Shown here in pieces: positions 1-8,732 of a DNA stretch of 64,000 bases (position 1 is its first letter; each line of letters opens with the position of its first letter). The notes under the pieces were generated by a model that worked only from the letters and a program-made list of their open reading frames with translations, made no database searches and had not been told where the DNA came from. Location: contig JAHEGG010000006.1 in the NCBI GenBank assembly GCA_024639845.1, positions 103,711 to 167,710 of the forward strand. Direction: 5' to 3'. The stretch is from Microbacteriaceae bacterium (GTDB lineage: Bacteria; Actinomycetota; Actinomycetes; Actinomycetales; Microbacteriaceae). The translations under genes were made by a program, and so were the position numbers.

Positions 1-881
1 TGGTCGGTGCCGCCATCGGATTCCTCATCGGCTTCTTCGTCGCCAAAGTTGGCGTGCCCTCGTTTGTGGTCACGCTCGGCCTGTTCCTTGGGTTCCAAGG
101 ACTTCAGTTGGTCATGCTGGGTGAGGGTGGACTGTTCAAAGTTGACGTCGCTCCCATCAACGCAATCATGAACGAAAACCTGCCGACCTGGCTCGGCTGG
201 GTCGTGTTAGTCGCGGGGCTTGCACTCGGCATCCTCATCACGATGCTCGATCGCGCTCGTCGTTCAAAGAGCGGCTTGCCTAACCGTCCGATTTCACTTG
301 TCGCCGCAAAATACGGTGCAATGGCGCTGATCGGTGGAGTCATCGTGGCCGTGATGAACGTTAACAGAAGTGCCAACGTTTTCAAGCCGATTGAGGGAGT
401 GCCAATCGTGATTCCAATCACTCTGGCTATTCTGCTAATCGGCGGCTTGGTTCTCGACCGCACCCGGTTTGGTCGACACCTCTATGCCGTCGGTGGCAAT
501 CCGGAGGCCGCCCGCCGCGCCGGAATCAAGGTCGCCAAGATTCGCATCATCTCGTTTGTGGTGTGTTCGGCACTTGCCGTAATCTCCGGTCTCTTCCACG
601 TCTCCCGTCTGGGTGCCGTCGAAGCTACCGCTGGACGCACCATTGTGCTGAGCGGTGTCGCTGCTGCGGTCGTCGGTGGCGTGAGCCTCTTCGGTGGAAA
701 GGGCCGCCTGATGCACGCCGCCATCGGAGCCTTGGTCATTACAATCATCGCCAACGGCCTCGGTCTGCTTGGCTGGGATGCTGGCATGAACTTCTTGGTT
801 ACCGGTGGAGTTTTGATTCTCGCCGCCACGGTTGACGCCCTTTCGCGCAAGCGCAGTTCGTCATCTCAGATTCGGGTATAG
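1..881 (+). CDS. Sugar ABC transporter permease, XylH/RbsC type (5' end outside window)
   Basis: This is the inner-membrane permease of a carbohydrate ABC importer of the xylose/ribose/multiple-sugar class. The reading frame is open from base 3 and enters from outside the window, so the N-terminus is missing; the GTG at base 54 is internal. The visible part has about eight hydrophobic segments. Near the C-terminal half it carries the family loop with 'GRHLYAVGGNPEAARRAGI', the EAA-like cytoplasmic helix that docks to the ATPase. The xylose-type permease family (XylH) fits best because of the long insert between early helices; the substrate itself cannot be read from sequence. The ATPase and binding-protein genes presumably lie upstream. 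A strong hairpin terminator follows. Confidence 0.88.
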   Translation, partial: VGAAIGFLIGFFVAKVGVPSFVVTLGLFLGFQGLQLVMLGEGGLFKVDVAPINAIMNENLPTWLGWVVLVAGLALGILITMLDRARRSKSGLPNRPISLVAAKYGAMALIGGVIVAVMNVNRSANVFKPIEGVPIVIPITLAILLIGGLVLDRTRFGRHLYAVGGNPEAARRAGIKVAKIRIISFVVCSALAVISGLFHVSRLGAVEATAGRTIVLSGVAAAVVGGVSLFGGKGRLMHAAIGALVITIIANGLGLLGWDAGMNFLVTGGVLILAATVDALSRKRSSSSQIRV

Positions 882-929
882 CGCGAGCGCGACCGTTCAC
901 TTCGGGCTTTGCACAGGTCCGCCTAAGAG

Positions 930-972
930 AGATTTGAGTCCACCAATAGGAGGGTGGGCTCAAATCTTTTTT
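930..972 (+). terminator. Rho-independent terminator of the permease operon
   Basis: A 15-base-pair stem (930-944 with 953-967, one G-T wobble) closes an 8-base loop and is followed by five or more T residues. The right arm reaches into the last codons of the convergent SPFH gene. The T-run is on the + strand, so it mainly stops the permease transcript. Confidence 0.88.
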
Positions 973-1934
973 GGCGTCTTCTGAGTTTTTTGAGCTTTTT
1001 CGCTAACGGTCATCGCCTGTAGGCGACGCATCGCGTCGTCACCGGTGGCGATGTTTCCATCGATGAAGATCGTGTTTCCAGCACCTTCCTTGGCTGCGTC
1101 GCGAATGGTTTCGGTCCACATCGAGAAAGCCAGCAGTGCAGGGTCAAGGCCGTGCTTTTCAAGCAACTCAGCCGATTCGCCGAAGCCCTCTGCGAGAGCC
1201 TTGCGGAACATCGCCAAACCTTCACCACGCAGGCGAGCAGCGGTTGCCTCGTTCTCGGCAGCGATGCGAATCGCGGCACCCTCTGCCTCGGCGGCCTTGG
1301 TGCGTGTGATGAGAAGCGCCTGACCTTCGGCCTCGGCCGCAATCTTTTGGTTGGTGGCGGCAACGATTCTTGCCATCGAGTCGGTCACCTCTTTATCGAA
1401 TGACAGCTCGGTGATCTGGAGGTCGATCACGGTGTATCCCCAGCCGGAGAGCTGCTCATCCAGGGTCGACTTAGCGTGGTTGACAATCTCACCGCGCAAG
1501 CCGAGAACTTCGGACTGCAGGCGGGTTGCCACGAATTCACGAACCGAGGCTTCGACGGCGCTCAGCAGGGCAATGTCGAAAGACTTTTCGTCGATGAACT
1601 TGAACGCAACGGTCTTGACAGTTTCTGGTTCGTGGTCGCTGACCGAAAAGATCACTGTAGCGGTGAAATAGACGACCGCTTGGTCGTTGGTGATGGTCTT
1701 GAACTGGAGTTGTTCGGTTCGGTTCTGAATCGGCACCACACGGTTGATGCGTTCGATGAATGGAATCAGCATGTTCAAACCAGGACGCAGCACGCGACGG
1801 TATTTTCCGAACATGGTTACAACGGCAACGGTCGCCTGGTTGACGATTTTGAATGACGAAACCAACAGCAACAGGGCGAAGACACCCAAAACGACATAAC
1901 CGGCAAGCGAAAGCAGGGCTGAGAAAGTATCCAT
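960..1934 (-). CDS. SPFH/band 7 (stomatin/prohibitin-like) membrane protein
   Basis: This is a 324-residue membrane-anchored scaffold protein of the SPFH family, which forms large oligomeric rings and organises membrane microdomains or membrane proteases. One N-terminal transmembrane helix (about residues 10-28) is followed by the band 7 domain (from the 'NQATVAVVTMFGKYRRVL' region) and an Ala/Glu-rich helical stretch (about 190-250) typical of the oligomerisation region. The C-terminal tail is Lys/Thr-rich. The usual partner, an NfeD-type protein, is not next to it. The start is the ATG preceded by a TANNNT box at a 6-base distance with no ribosome site, suggesting a leaderless message. Confidence 0.9.
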   Translation of the reverse strand: MDTFSALLSLAGYVVLGVFALLLLVSSFKIVNQATVAVVTMFGKYRRVLRPGLNMLIPFIERINRVVPIQNRTEQLQFKTITNDQAVVYFTATVIFSVSDHEPETVKTVAFKFIDEKSFDIALLSAVEASVREFVATRLQSEVLGLRGEIVNHAKSTLDEQLSGWGYTVIDLQITELSFDKEVTDSMARIVAATNQKIAAEAEGQALLITRTKAAEAEGAAIRIAAENEATAARLRGEGLAMFRKALAEGFGESAELLEKHGLDPALLAFSMWTETIRDAAKEGAGNTIFIDGNIATGDDAMRRLQAMTVSEKAQKTQKTPKKI

Positions 1935-1940
1935 GGCTCT

Positions 1941-1946
1941 AACCTA
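1941..1946 (-). promoter_or_regulatory. -10 box of a probable leaderless promoter (SPFH gene)
   Basis: TAGGTT read on the minus strand lies 6 bases before the ATG. This places the expected transcription start at or next to the A of the start codon. No Shine-Dalgarno sequence is present. Confidence 0.55.
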
Positions 1947-2008
1947 ACGCCAAACCAGAACGCTGAAAAGCGTCCGGCTCACAGGGTAAGAGTGAGAGCG
2001 AACGAAAC

Positions 2009-3784
2009 CTAGTCTTCGAACTCGAGCAGCACGGTTCCGGCCGGAACGGTTTCGCCGACCGAAGCGCCTATCGATTTGATCTTTCCGGCGCGGTGCGCGT
2101 TCATCGGCTGTTCCATCTTCATGGCCTCGAGCACGACAACGAGCTCGCCCTCGGCGACCTCTTGACCAACTTCTACGGCAATCTTGACCACGGTCGACTG
2201 CATTGGTGCTTTCAGCGCGTTGCCCGAATTGCCACCGGATGCGGTGCCAGCACTCTTGCGCTTAGGAGCCTTGCTCGGGGCCGACGAGCCACCCTTGCCA
2301 ACGAGTTGGGCAGGAAGAGAAACCTCGATGCGCTTGCCGCCGACCTCGACGGTGACGTTGGTGCGAGCCACCGGCTCGCCGGCATCCTCGTGTGTGCCAC
2401 CCCAGGCCGGGATGTCGTTGGTCCACTCGGTCTCGATCCAGCGGGTAAAGATGCCGAACTTGTTCGCCTTGGCATCGCCGATAAAGGCTGGGTCATTAAC
2501 GATCTTGCGGTGGAATGGAAGCACGGTCGGAAGACCCTCGACCTGCATCTCTGCTAGTGCACGACGGCTGCGCTCGAGTGCCTGCTCGCGGGTTGCACCG
2601 GTAACGATGAGCTTGGCGACCATCGAGTCGAACGAACCAGAGATTACGTCGCCAGACTCGACCCCGGTGTCGACGCGCACGCCAGGACCGCTCGGTGCCT
2701 TGAATACTTTGACCGGGCCTGGTGCCGGCATAAAGTTGCGGCCAGCATCCTCGCCGTTGATGCGGAACTCGAAGGAGTGTCCGCGAATCTCAGGGTCGCT
2801 GTAGTCGAGCTTGCCACCCTCGGCGATGCGGAACTGTTCGCGAACTAGGTCTAGGCCGGTGACCTCTTCGGAAACTGGGTGTTCGACCTGAAGGCGAGTG
2901 TTGACTTCGAGGAACGAGATAGTGCCATCTTGAGCAACCAAGAACTCACAGGTTCCGGCACCCTGATAGCCAACTTCGCGCAGGATTTCTTTTGACGAGT
3001 CATAAAGGCGCTTAATCTGCTCATCGCTCAGGAACGGAGCGGGGGCCTCTTCGACTAGTTTCTGGTGGCGGCGCTGCAGCGAGCAGTCGCGGGTCGAAAC
3101 CACTACAACGTTGCCGTAGGCATCGGCGAGGCATTGGGTTTCGACGTGCCGTGGCTTCTCGAGATACTTTTCAACGAAGCACTCGCCTCGGCCGAAGGCG
3201 GCAATCGCCTCGCGCGTTGCCGACTCGAAGAGCTCCTGCACTTCATCCTGTTTGTAAGCGACTTTGATGCCTCGGCCACCGCCACCGAATGCGGCCTTGA
3301 TGGCAACCGGCAGGCCGTGAACCTTGACGAAGTCAATAACCTCGGCGGCACCCGAAACCGGATTGATCGTGCCTGGGGCTAGGGGAGCGCCGACTTTTTC
3401 GGCAACGTGTCGAGCCGAAACCTTGTCGCCCAAGCGTTCGATGGCCTCTGGGCTCGGGCCAATCCAAATCAAACCTGCCGCGATTATGGCCCGCGCAAAA
3501 TCGGCATTTTCAGCCAAAAATCCATAACCGGGATGAACCGCATCCGCGCCTGACTGCTTGGCAACGGCAAGAATCTTCTCGATCACCAGGTAGGTCTCAG
3601 GACCGGTGGTGCCGTTTAGCGCGTATGCCTCGTCGGCTAGCTTCACGTGCATCGCATCGCGGTCTTGATCGGCATAGACGGCAACCGATGCGATTCCGGA
3701 GTCGCGAGCGGCACGTGCGATTCGAACGGCAATCTCGCCTCGGTTGGCGATCAGAACCTTGGTGATCTTTTTTGTTGCAGTCAT
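2009..3784 (-). CDS. accBC: Acyl-CoA carboxylase alpha subunit (biotin carboxylase plus biotin carrier domain)
   Basis: This fused biotin carboxylase/biotin carboxyl carrier protein of about 591 residues carboxylates its own biotin using ATP and bicarbonate, feeding acetyl-/propionyl-CoA carboxylation for fatty-acid synthesis. The order is biotin carboxylase N-domain ('[17 protein letters not shown]'), ATP-grasp with the Gly-rich '[10 protein letters not shown]' loop, biotin carboxylase C-domain, an Ala/Lys/Ser linker (about 500-525), and a biotinyl domain with the 'EAMKMEQPM' motif whose Lys, 35 residues from the end, is biotinylated. The ATG at 3784 is preferred; a TTG three codons upstream is the alternative. 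The beta and epsilon subunits and biotin ligase are encoded 7-9 kb away. Confidence 0.95.
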   Translation of the reverse strand: MTATKKITKVLIANRGEIAVRIARAARDSGIASVAVYADQDRDAMHVKLADEAYALNGTTGPETYLVIEKILAVAKQSGADAVHPGYGFLAENADFARAIIAAGLIWIGPSPEAIERLGDKVSARHVAEKVGAPLAPGTINPVSGAAEVIDFVKVHGLPVAIKAAFGGGGRGIKVAYKQDEVQELFESATREAIAAFGRGECFVEKYLEKPRHVETQCLADAYGNVVVVSTRDCSLQRRHQKLVEEAPAPFLSDEQIKRLYDSSKEILREVGYQGAGTCEFLVAQDGTISFLEVNTRLQVEHPVSEEVTGLDLVREQFRIAEGGKLDYSDPEIRGHSFEFRINGEDAGRNFMPAPGPVKVFKAPSGPGVRVDTGVESGDVISGSFDSMVAKLIVTGATREQALERSRRALAEMQVEGLPTVLPFHRKIVNDPAFIGDAKANKFGIFTRWIETEWTNDIPAWGGTHEDAGEPVARTNVTVEVGGKRIEVSLPAQLVGKGGSSAPSKAPKRKSAGTASGGNSGNALKAPMQSTVVKIAVEVGQEVAEGELVVVLEAMKMEQPMNAHRAGKIKSIGASVGETVPAGTVLLEFED

Positions 3785-3792
3785 AGAAATCA

Positions 3793-3798
3793 AGCCTA
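3793..3798 (-). promoter_or_regulatory. Possible -10 box of accBC
   Basis: TAGGCT lies 8 bases before the ATG on the minus strand. The hexamer is the one most often repeated at starts in this window. The spacing is slightly long for a leaderless start, so the assignment is tentative. Confidence 0.35.
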
Positions 3799-3802
3799 CC
3801 GA

Positions 3803-4444
3803 TTAGAGGCGATTCCAGAGGGTTGTGTATTCGACTTTGAGCAGTTGGCAGAGTTCACGCAGAGCCGAAAGAGAGACGCCAATCACGGTGTGGGCGTCGC
3901 CTTCAATTCGGGTCAAAAACGCTCCGCCGAGCCCGTCTATGGTGAACGCTCCCGCCACCTTCAGCGGCTCTCCAGTGGCTACGTATGCCTCGATTTCGGC
4001 ATCAGAAATGTCGGCAAAATGAACTTTCGTTCCCGAGACCAAACCGACGGCTGGTGGTAGTTTGCCGGGTTGAGAGTTGCGATTATCGATTAGCCAATGG
4101 CCCGAATAGAGCACTCCGGTGTTGCCTCGAAGCCTTTTCCAACGCTCAATAGCAACGGCCGGGTCGTGGGGTTTGCCTAGCGACTCAGCGTCTAGGTCGA
4201 GCTGCGAATCACAGCCGAGGATGAGCGCGCCGGCGCTCTCGCCCATGGCGGCCACGGCTTCGGCCTTGGCCTTGGCTAGCACGTGCACGACGTGCTCGGT
4301 GTTCGTTATGAGGCCCATCGCGCGGGCACGATCCTCGACAGCATCCTCGTCGACCAGCGGGGCAATCGTGATTGGTTCGATGCCGGCATCACGCAAGACG
4401 CGCAAGCGGGCTGGCGAAGTCGATGCTAAAACGAGGCGAGTCAC
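3803..4444 (-). CDS. maf: Maf-family nucleoside triphosphate pyrophosphatase
   Basis: This 213-residue Maf/HAM1-like hydrolase cleaves non-canonical or methylated nucleoside triphosphates to monophosphates (dTTP/UTP or m7GTP, depending on subfamily) as house-cleaning. The start is the GTG of 'VTRLVLASTSPARLRVLRD', which carries the family N-terminal motif (A-S-x-S-P-A-R). A longer frame to 4540 would overlap the divergent methyltransferase and adds unrelated residues. 'LGCDSQLDLD' supplies the conserved metal-binding Asp; 'GAFTIDGLGG' near the C-terminus is the conserved substrate loop. It ends 19 bases from accBC and runs in the same direction. Confidence 0.9.
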   Translation of the reverse strand: MTRLVLASTSPARLRVLRDAGIEPITIAPLVDEDAVEDRARAMGLITNTEHVVHVLAKAKAEAVAAMGESAGALILGCDSQLDLDAESLGKPHDPAVAIERWKRLRGNTGVLYSGHWLIDNRNSQPGKLPPAVGLVSGTKVHFADISDAEIEAYVATGEPLKVAGAFTIDGLGGAFLTRIEGDAHTVIGVSLSALRELCQLLKVEYTTLWNRL

Positions 4445-4469
4445 AGAATGAGTCTGGCACACTTGACGA

Positions 4470-5699
4470 GTGAACAAACCCGTTAACTGGCTAGGCCAAG
4501 AACTGACTCTTTCGATTGAAAAGGTGGCGCACGGCGGCATTTTTGTGGCTCGTCACGAGGGTCGCGTGGTGTTCGTTTCGCACACCCTGCCCGGTGAGAA
4601 GGTCAAGGCCCGCGTGTTTGAAGACAAGGGCGGCGCGTTTTGCCGAGCCGAGACCACCGAGGTGCTAGAGCCGAGCGAACACCGCGTTAAGCACTTCTGG
4701 AAGGCCGCTCGAGAGGGTGGAGCGGGCGGAGCCGAGTTTGGCCACATCGATCTCGACTATCAGCGCGAACTCAAGGCCGATGTGCTCGAAGAGGCCTTGG
4801 CTCGCATGGCGGGCATCGAACTTCGTCCCGAGGTCGAACTTGCGCCCGGTGACGACATCGCGAACGGTCTCGGCTATCGAACTCGAGTTCAACTTCACGT
4901 TGACGAGTTCGGCACGGCCGGCCCTTACCGGGAACGCACTCACGAGGTTGTTGAAACTCGTGATCTGCCGCTCGCCGTCGAAGACATTCGCGAACTTGGG
5001 CTGCACCTCAAAAACTGGTCAGGCGTTTCAAAGATTGAGATCGCCGCATCGAACACCGGTCAGGTTCAGTATTCGGTCGACAAGAAGGTCAAGGGCGACG
5101 AGCGTCTCGTCGAGCGCGCGGCCGGTCGTACGTTCCGCATTTCTGGTGGCGGCTTTTGGCAGGTGCACCGCAAAGCTCCCGATCTGCTCGCCTCGGCCGT
5201 GACCAATGCGATAGCCAAGGCCGGTTTCGACAAGTCCGCCGACAACCTCGATCTTTACGGCGGCGTTGGGCTGTTTGCCGGTGCAATCGCGGCTCGGTTC
5301 GGCAACGATGCCAAGGTGACCACGGTAGAAGCATTCAAACAGGCCACGGATGACGCGGTGCTCAACCTTGCCGACCTAGCCAATGTCAAGGCGGTATGCC
5401 AACCTACCGAGCGTTTTCTCGCCGAGAAGATCACGAATCATAAGAAAGCCGGTTCGCCAGCATCCTCGGCAACCGTCGTGCTCGACCCGCCTCGCTCGGG
5501 CGCGGGCGGCAAGGTCGTCGGGCAGTTGCTTGAGTTGGCTCCGGCACACATCGTTTATGTGGCTTGTGACCCGGTAGCGCTTGCCCGAGACCTTAAGCCG
5601 CTACTGGCCGGTGGTTACAAGTTGGCATCACTTAGGGCCTTTGACCTGTTTCCGCACACTCACCACGTAGAAGCAGTTGCTAGCCTTATTCGACAATGA
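4470..5699 (+). CDS. Class I SAM-dependent RNA (uracil-5) methyltransferase with TRAM domain
   Basis: This is a 409-residue methyltransferase of the TrmA/RlmCD family, which transfers methyl from S-adenosylmethionine to C5 of a uridine in tRNA or rRNA. An N-terminal TRAM RNA-binding domain (about residues 5-65) is followed by the Rossmann methyltransferase domain. 'LDLYGGVGLFAG' binds SAM, 'VVLDPPRSGAG' is the DPPR motif, and 'VYVACDPVALARDL' contains the catalytic Cys. The iron-sulfur cysteine cluster of RlmD is not visible between TRAM and catalytic domains. GTG start. It is divergent from maf with only 25 bases between starts, and its stop overlaps the next gene by 4 bases. Confidence 0.9.
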   Translation: MNKPVNWLGQELTLSIEKVAHGGIFVARHEGRVVFVSHTLPGEKVKARVFEDKGGAFCRAETTEVLEPSEHRVKHFWKAAREGGAGGAEFGHIDLDYQRELKADVLEEALARMAGIELRPEVELAPGDDIANGLGYRTRVQLHVDEFGTAGPYRERTHEVVETRDLPLAVEDIRELGLHLKNWSGVSKIEIAASNTGQVQYSVDKKVKGDERLVERAAGRTFRISGGGFWQVHRKAPDLLASAVTNAIAKAGFDKSADNLDLYGGVGLFAGAIAARFGNDAKVTTVEAFKQATDDAVLNLADLANVKAVCQPTERFLAEKITNHKKAGSPASSATVVLDPPRSGAGGKVVGQLLELAPAHIVYVACDPVALARDLKPLLAGGYKLASLRAFDLFPHTHHVEAVASLIRQ

Positions 5700-6382
5700 G
5701 TAACACGCAGACCTCGGGGGAGTCGACCGCAATAATCGACGAGAGAGTCAGCGTTGCCATCGTCGATGACCACGATGCGATTCGTCTTGGATTCAAAGCG
5801 GCCTGCGAAGAATACGGTTTCGATCTGCTCGCCTCGGCACCTTCGGTTGACGCACTATTCCTGGCTCTCGGCGATGTCGTGCCACAGGTTGTGGTTCTCG
5901 ACCTTTCGCTTTCCGACGGCTCACTGGTCGAAGACAACGTGACCAGGGTTCGTGAGCTCGGTAGCCAAATCCTCATCTTTAGCATCGCCGATAAGCGAAA
6001 CCTGATTCGCGCGGCTATCAAGGCAGGGGCTGCGGCGATCGTGCCGAAAGCCCAGAGCATGGATGAGCTTGCCTCGGCCATCCGCTTGGTTGCCAACGGC
6101 ATCTACGTCAACAACACTCAAACCACCGCTGCAATCGACTCCGACCTCGAGTTCAAAGAGGCGAAACTTTCACCGCGCGAGCGAGAGGTGCTGACCCTTT
6201 ATGCTTCGGGCCTCGCTCTCAAACAGGTTGCCTTCAGTCTGAACATCAAAATGAATACAGCCAAAGAGCACATCGATCGGGTGCGTTCCAAATACGCCGA
6301 TATTGGGCGGCCGGTCTCGAGCAAGACGGAACTTCTTTTGCGCGCAATCGAAGACGGCCTAATCGACGAGAGCTCGATCTAA
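5696..6382 (+). CDS. NarL/FixJ-family response regulator
   Basis: This is a 228-residue transcription regulator. The receiver domain (about 18-135) has the acidic pair 'VDDHD', phospho-acceptor Asp69 in 'VVVLDLSLSDG', and Lys in 'AAIVPKAQS'. The C-terminal LuxR-type helix-turn-helix begins at 'LSPREREVLTLYASGLALKQVA'. An extra segment of about 17 residues precedes the receiver domain. It overlaps the upstream methyltransferase by ATGA, and its stop TAATG overlaps the next gene, a membrane histidine kinase that is almost certainly its partner. Its target genes are not evident here. Confidence 0.92.
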   Translation: MSNTQTSGESTAIIDERVSVAIVDDHDAIRLGFKAACEEYGFDLLASAPSVDALFLALGDVVPQVVVLDLSLSDGSLVEDNVTRVRELGSQILIFSIADKRNLIRAAIKAGAAAIVPKAQSMDELASAIRLVANGIYVNNTQTTAAIDSDLEFKEAKLSPREREVLTLYASGLALKQVAFSLNIKMNTAKEHIDRVRSKYADIGRPVSSKTELLLRAIEDGLIDESSI

Positions 6383-7572
6383 TGTCGGTGCTGCAGTCAT
6401 CCACTCGCTCGCTCGCACTCGCTCGAGTTGACACCTTGATCGGCCGCGCCTTCAGCATCGTCGCTTTGATCACCGGAGTCGAAATGCTGGCCAACGCTTG
6501 GCCCCAGTTGCCCTATCTCGATCCGTTTTATACCTGGATGGGCCTCGGCCTGATCATCGCGGTGCAAGCGTTCAACGTTTATAACTTTTGGTTCGGCCGA
6601 GGAACATTAGCTGGTTACACGGCTCACGCCGCAGTCGTGCTGCTCGTGATGTTGGCTTGGCCCCTGTCGGTGCCAGACGCGGCAGCCCTTCCCGACGGCT
6701 TTAGGCCATGGGTCTGGTGGGCAACTGGTATTGCTTCGATGGCCGTGGGCATGCACATTCCAAAATGGTGGGCTTGGGGTTACATGATCTCGATACCGAT
6801 GGTTTGGTATGTGTTGCACACACAGACCACTGGGGGCTCGGCGCAGTTTGCTACGGCTCTGCAGGATGCTTCATACATAGTTCTCTTTCCTGCGACTGTG
6901 GTGTCTTTAGCCCAGTTATTGAGAAGCAGTGCGGCGAAGGTTGATCTCGCCTCAGCACAGGCTACGGCTGCGGCGGCTGAACGTGCCCGCACCGACGCAA
7001 TCGAACGAGAGCGCTCACGAATTGACGCTTTGGTGCACGACTCGGTTCTGACCACGCTCATTGTGGCAGCTAATGCAAATAGCGAGGAACAATACCGCGC
7101 GTCGGCCGAATTAGCGGGCGAGGCAATCACCAAACTGAAGTTGGCGGCTTCAGAGACAGAGACCAGACGCGAATCAATTTCGGTTATTTCGTTCTTTCAA
7201 GCTCTCAGTGAATCCGTCAGACGCCAAGATCCAGAATGTGATATCTCGGCAAGCGGTGCCACCGCAAAACAACTCGCGGCCGAGGTGGTCGAAGCTCTTA
7301 CCGACGCCACGGCACAGGCTGTCACCAACTCCATGCAGCACGCTGGCCGCGGCGCGAAGAGACTGGTCAGACTCAAGGCAACCGACCGTGAACTGAAAAT
7401 CGTCGTTCGAGATGACGGCGTGGGGTTCCGCCCTAGCCGCGTTCCAAAGAACCGGCTCGGGTTGCGAATTTCGATAACCGAGCGAGTCGAGCGAATTGGC
7501 GGTCGGGTATTCATCGATTCCAAACTCGGCGGCGGAACATCCATCGTCATCGAATGGCAGCTCAATGATTAG
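6382..7572 (+). CDS. Membrane sensor histidine kinase, NarX/DesK-like
   Basis: This 396-residue kinase should phosphorylate the adjacent NarL-type regulator. About five to six hydrophobic segments span residues 20-180, followed by an Ala/Arg/Glu coiled coil (185-215) and the dimerisation helix with the phospho-acceptor His219 in 'ALVHDSVLTTL'. The ATPase domain keeps the N-box ('TDATAQAVTNSMQHAG'), 'VRDDGVGF' and a C-terminal 'GLRISITERVERIGG' segment. No extracellular sensory domain is visible, so the signal may be within the membrane. It is translationally coupled upstream (TAATG) and overlaps the following membrane protein by 8 bases. Confidence 0.9.
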   Translation: MSVLQSSTRSLALARVDTLIGRAFSIVALITGVEMLANAWPQLPYLDPFYTWMGLGLIIAVQAFNVYNFWFGRGTLAGYTAHAAVVLLVMLAWPLSVPDAAALPDGFRPWVWWATGIASMAVGMHIPKWWAWGYMISIPMVWYVLHTQTTGGSAQFATALQDASYIVLFPATVVSLAQLLRSSAAKVDLASAQATAAAAERARTDAIERERSRIDALVHDSVLTTLIVAANANSEEQYRASAELAGEAITKLKLAASETETRRESISVISFFQALSESVRRQDPECDISASGATAKQLAAEVVEALTDATAQAVTNSMQHAGRGAKRLVRLKATDRELKIVVRDDGVGFRPSRVPKNRLGLRISITERVERIGGRVFIDSKLGGGTSIVIEWQLND

Positions 7573-8533
7573 AATCTCGCGAGCTGGCATCAGCATCATT
7601 GGTGGGCTCTTCGGCCTCTATCACGCAGTGCTCGGCGCGTTCTGGCTCAGCTCCTACAGCGCCCCGACCATCGGCGCCTTCGCCATCGCAATCTATGTTT
7701 TGGCGATAGTCACGACACTCGGTCTCTACAAAGGCGCCAGGATGCCAGCGCCTCAGGCCTGGGCGAATCTATTCGTTGCAGTGACCCTGCCCATGCTGGT
7801 CAACCCACTTATTGTCGGCGCCTGGCACAACACCTTCGCCACCTGGTATGTCGGCGGCCTGGGGGTTTTGCTGGCTGCAACTGCGGTTCGTCGCCATCGA
7901 ACGATAGCTTGGTTCGGCACTGCAGTTGTCGCCTTTCAATGCGTTCAATGGGGCGGCTTTAGAGCGGTTTTCGACTCAGGAATCATCGGCATGGCCTTGC
8001 TGGTTGCCGCGGGTCAGGCTCTTTCGATCGGCATCGAGCGAGCATCCTCGGATGTCGCAGAACTCAACGAACTTGCCAGACGAGAAGCCACGGCTGCCGC
8101 CGCCACCACGGCACAGCGCCTAGAACGTAAGGAACGTGCCCAGCTCGCGCTCTCTTCTTCGCTTCCGATGCTCGAGCGGATCGTTGAAAGTGGAGGTCGG
8201 TTGACCGACGCCGAACGTGAAAGCGCTCGGTTGGGTGAGGCTGGTCTGCGAGATGAAATCCGCGGTCGGGCACTTGTCAACGAACGCGTTCGAGAGGCTG
8301 TTCGCAACGCTCGAATTCGAGGGGTCGAAGTTGTTCTACTCGACGAGGGTGGGCTCGATACCGCCGAGCCAGAACTCGTGGCGAGAATGCTCGGCGATGT
8401 GGCCTCTGCGATTGATGGAGTCAGCTCTGGGCGAGTCACCGTGCGGGCACCGGCTGGCGAGACATGGATGGTGACTCTCGCGGCCACAAACCGAAACACG
8501 TCCGGGCCAACGCTTCTGCTGAGGCTGCCTTAA
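7565..8533 (+). CDS. Membrane protein resembling a degenerate histidine kinase
   Basis: This is a 322-residue protein with about five hydrophobic segments (residues 8-165), a charged coiled coil (175-215) and a C-terminal alpha/beta region. The layout copies the kinase encoded immediately upstream, but I see no phospho-acceptor His motif, no N-box and no Gly-rich ATP lid. It is therefore unlikely to be an active kinase. It may modulate the upstream kinase/regulator pair, with which it forms a tightly overlapped three-gene operon. The start chosen is the ATG overlapping the kinase stop; an upstream start would extend 23 residues into the kinase gene. The functional role is inference only. Confidence 0.7.
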   Translation: MIRISRAGISIIGGLFGLYHAVLGAFWLSSYSAPTIGAFAIAIYVLAIVTTLGLYKGARMPAPQAWANLFVAVTLPMLVNPLIVGAWHNTFATWYVGGLGVLLAATAVRRHRTIAWFGTAVVAFQCVQWGGFRAVFDSGIIGMALLVAAGQALSIGIERASSDVAELNELARREATAAAATTAQRLERKERAQLALSSSLPMLERIVESGGRLTDAERESARLGEAGLRDEIRGRALVNERVREAVRNARIRGVEVVLLDEGGLDTAEPELVARMLGDVASAIDGVSSGRVTVRAPAGETWMVTLAATNRNTSGPTLLLRLP

Positions 8534-8568
8534 AGAGAGAAAAGACGGTCCGAAGATCCGTCTTCTCT
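8534..8568 (+). terminator. Weak hairpin terminator after the two-component operon
   Basis: A stem of about 8-11 pairs built on 'AAGACGG' and 'CCGTCTTCTCT', with one bulge, begins right after the stop codon. The following bases are only partly T-rich, so termination efficiency is uncertain. Confidence 0.5.
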
Positions 8569-8682
8569 ACCCTGAGTCGATTGCTCGACTCCCCCGATTA
8601 GAGGGCGCTATCCCGTTACTGCGACCTCCAAAACCATTGTGGCTCTGGAGCCGATCCCAACCCAACCAAAAAAGGCGATTGA

Positions 8683-8722
8683 CCTGTCCCCAGTTAAGTG
8701 GACAGGGCAACCTGAGGTTTGC
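8683..8722 (-). terminator. Tandem hairpins downstream of the DUF885 gene
   Basis: A 7-pair stem (8683-8689 with 8700-8706) and a smaller imperfect stem (8707-8722) lie just past the stop on the minus strand. A run of six T residues follows about nine bases after the larger stem. This is terminator-like but not canonical. Confidence 0.35.
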
Positions 8723-8732
8723 TTCGTTCGGG

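Larger units (their letters stand above)
8534..8732. other. 199-base non-coding gap between convergent genes
   Basis: No convincing gene is present. On the + strand side a hairpin (8534-8568, about 8 pairs with one bulged A) follows the degenerate kinase. On the minus strand side two small hairpins, 8683-8706 and 8707-8722, follow the DUF885 gene. The 24-base inverted repeat at 8683-8706 looks somewhat like an insertion-sequence end, but no transposase or second copy is seen. Confidence 0.5.

Noticed and set aside
8683..8706. Inverted repeat resembling the end of an insertion sequence
   Set aside because: No transposase, second end or target duplication is visible nearby; a hairpin at the end of the DUF885 gene explains it better.
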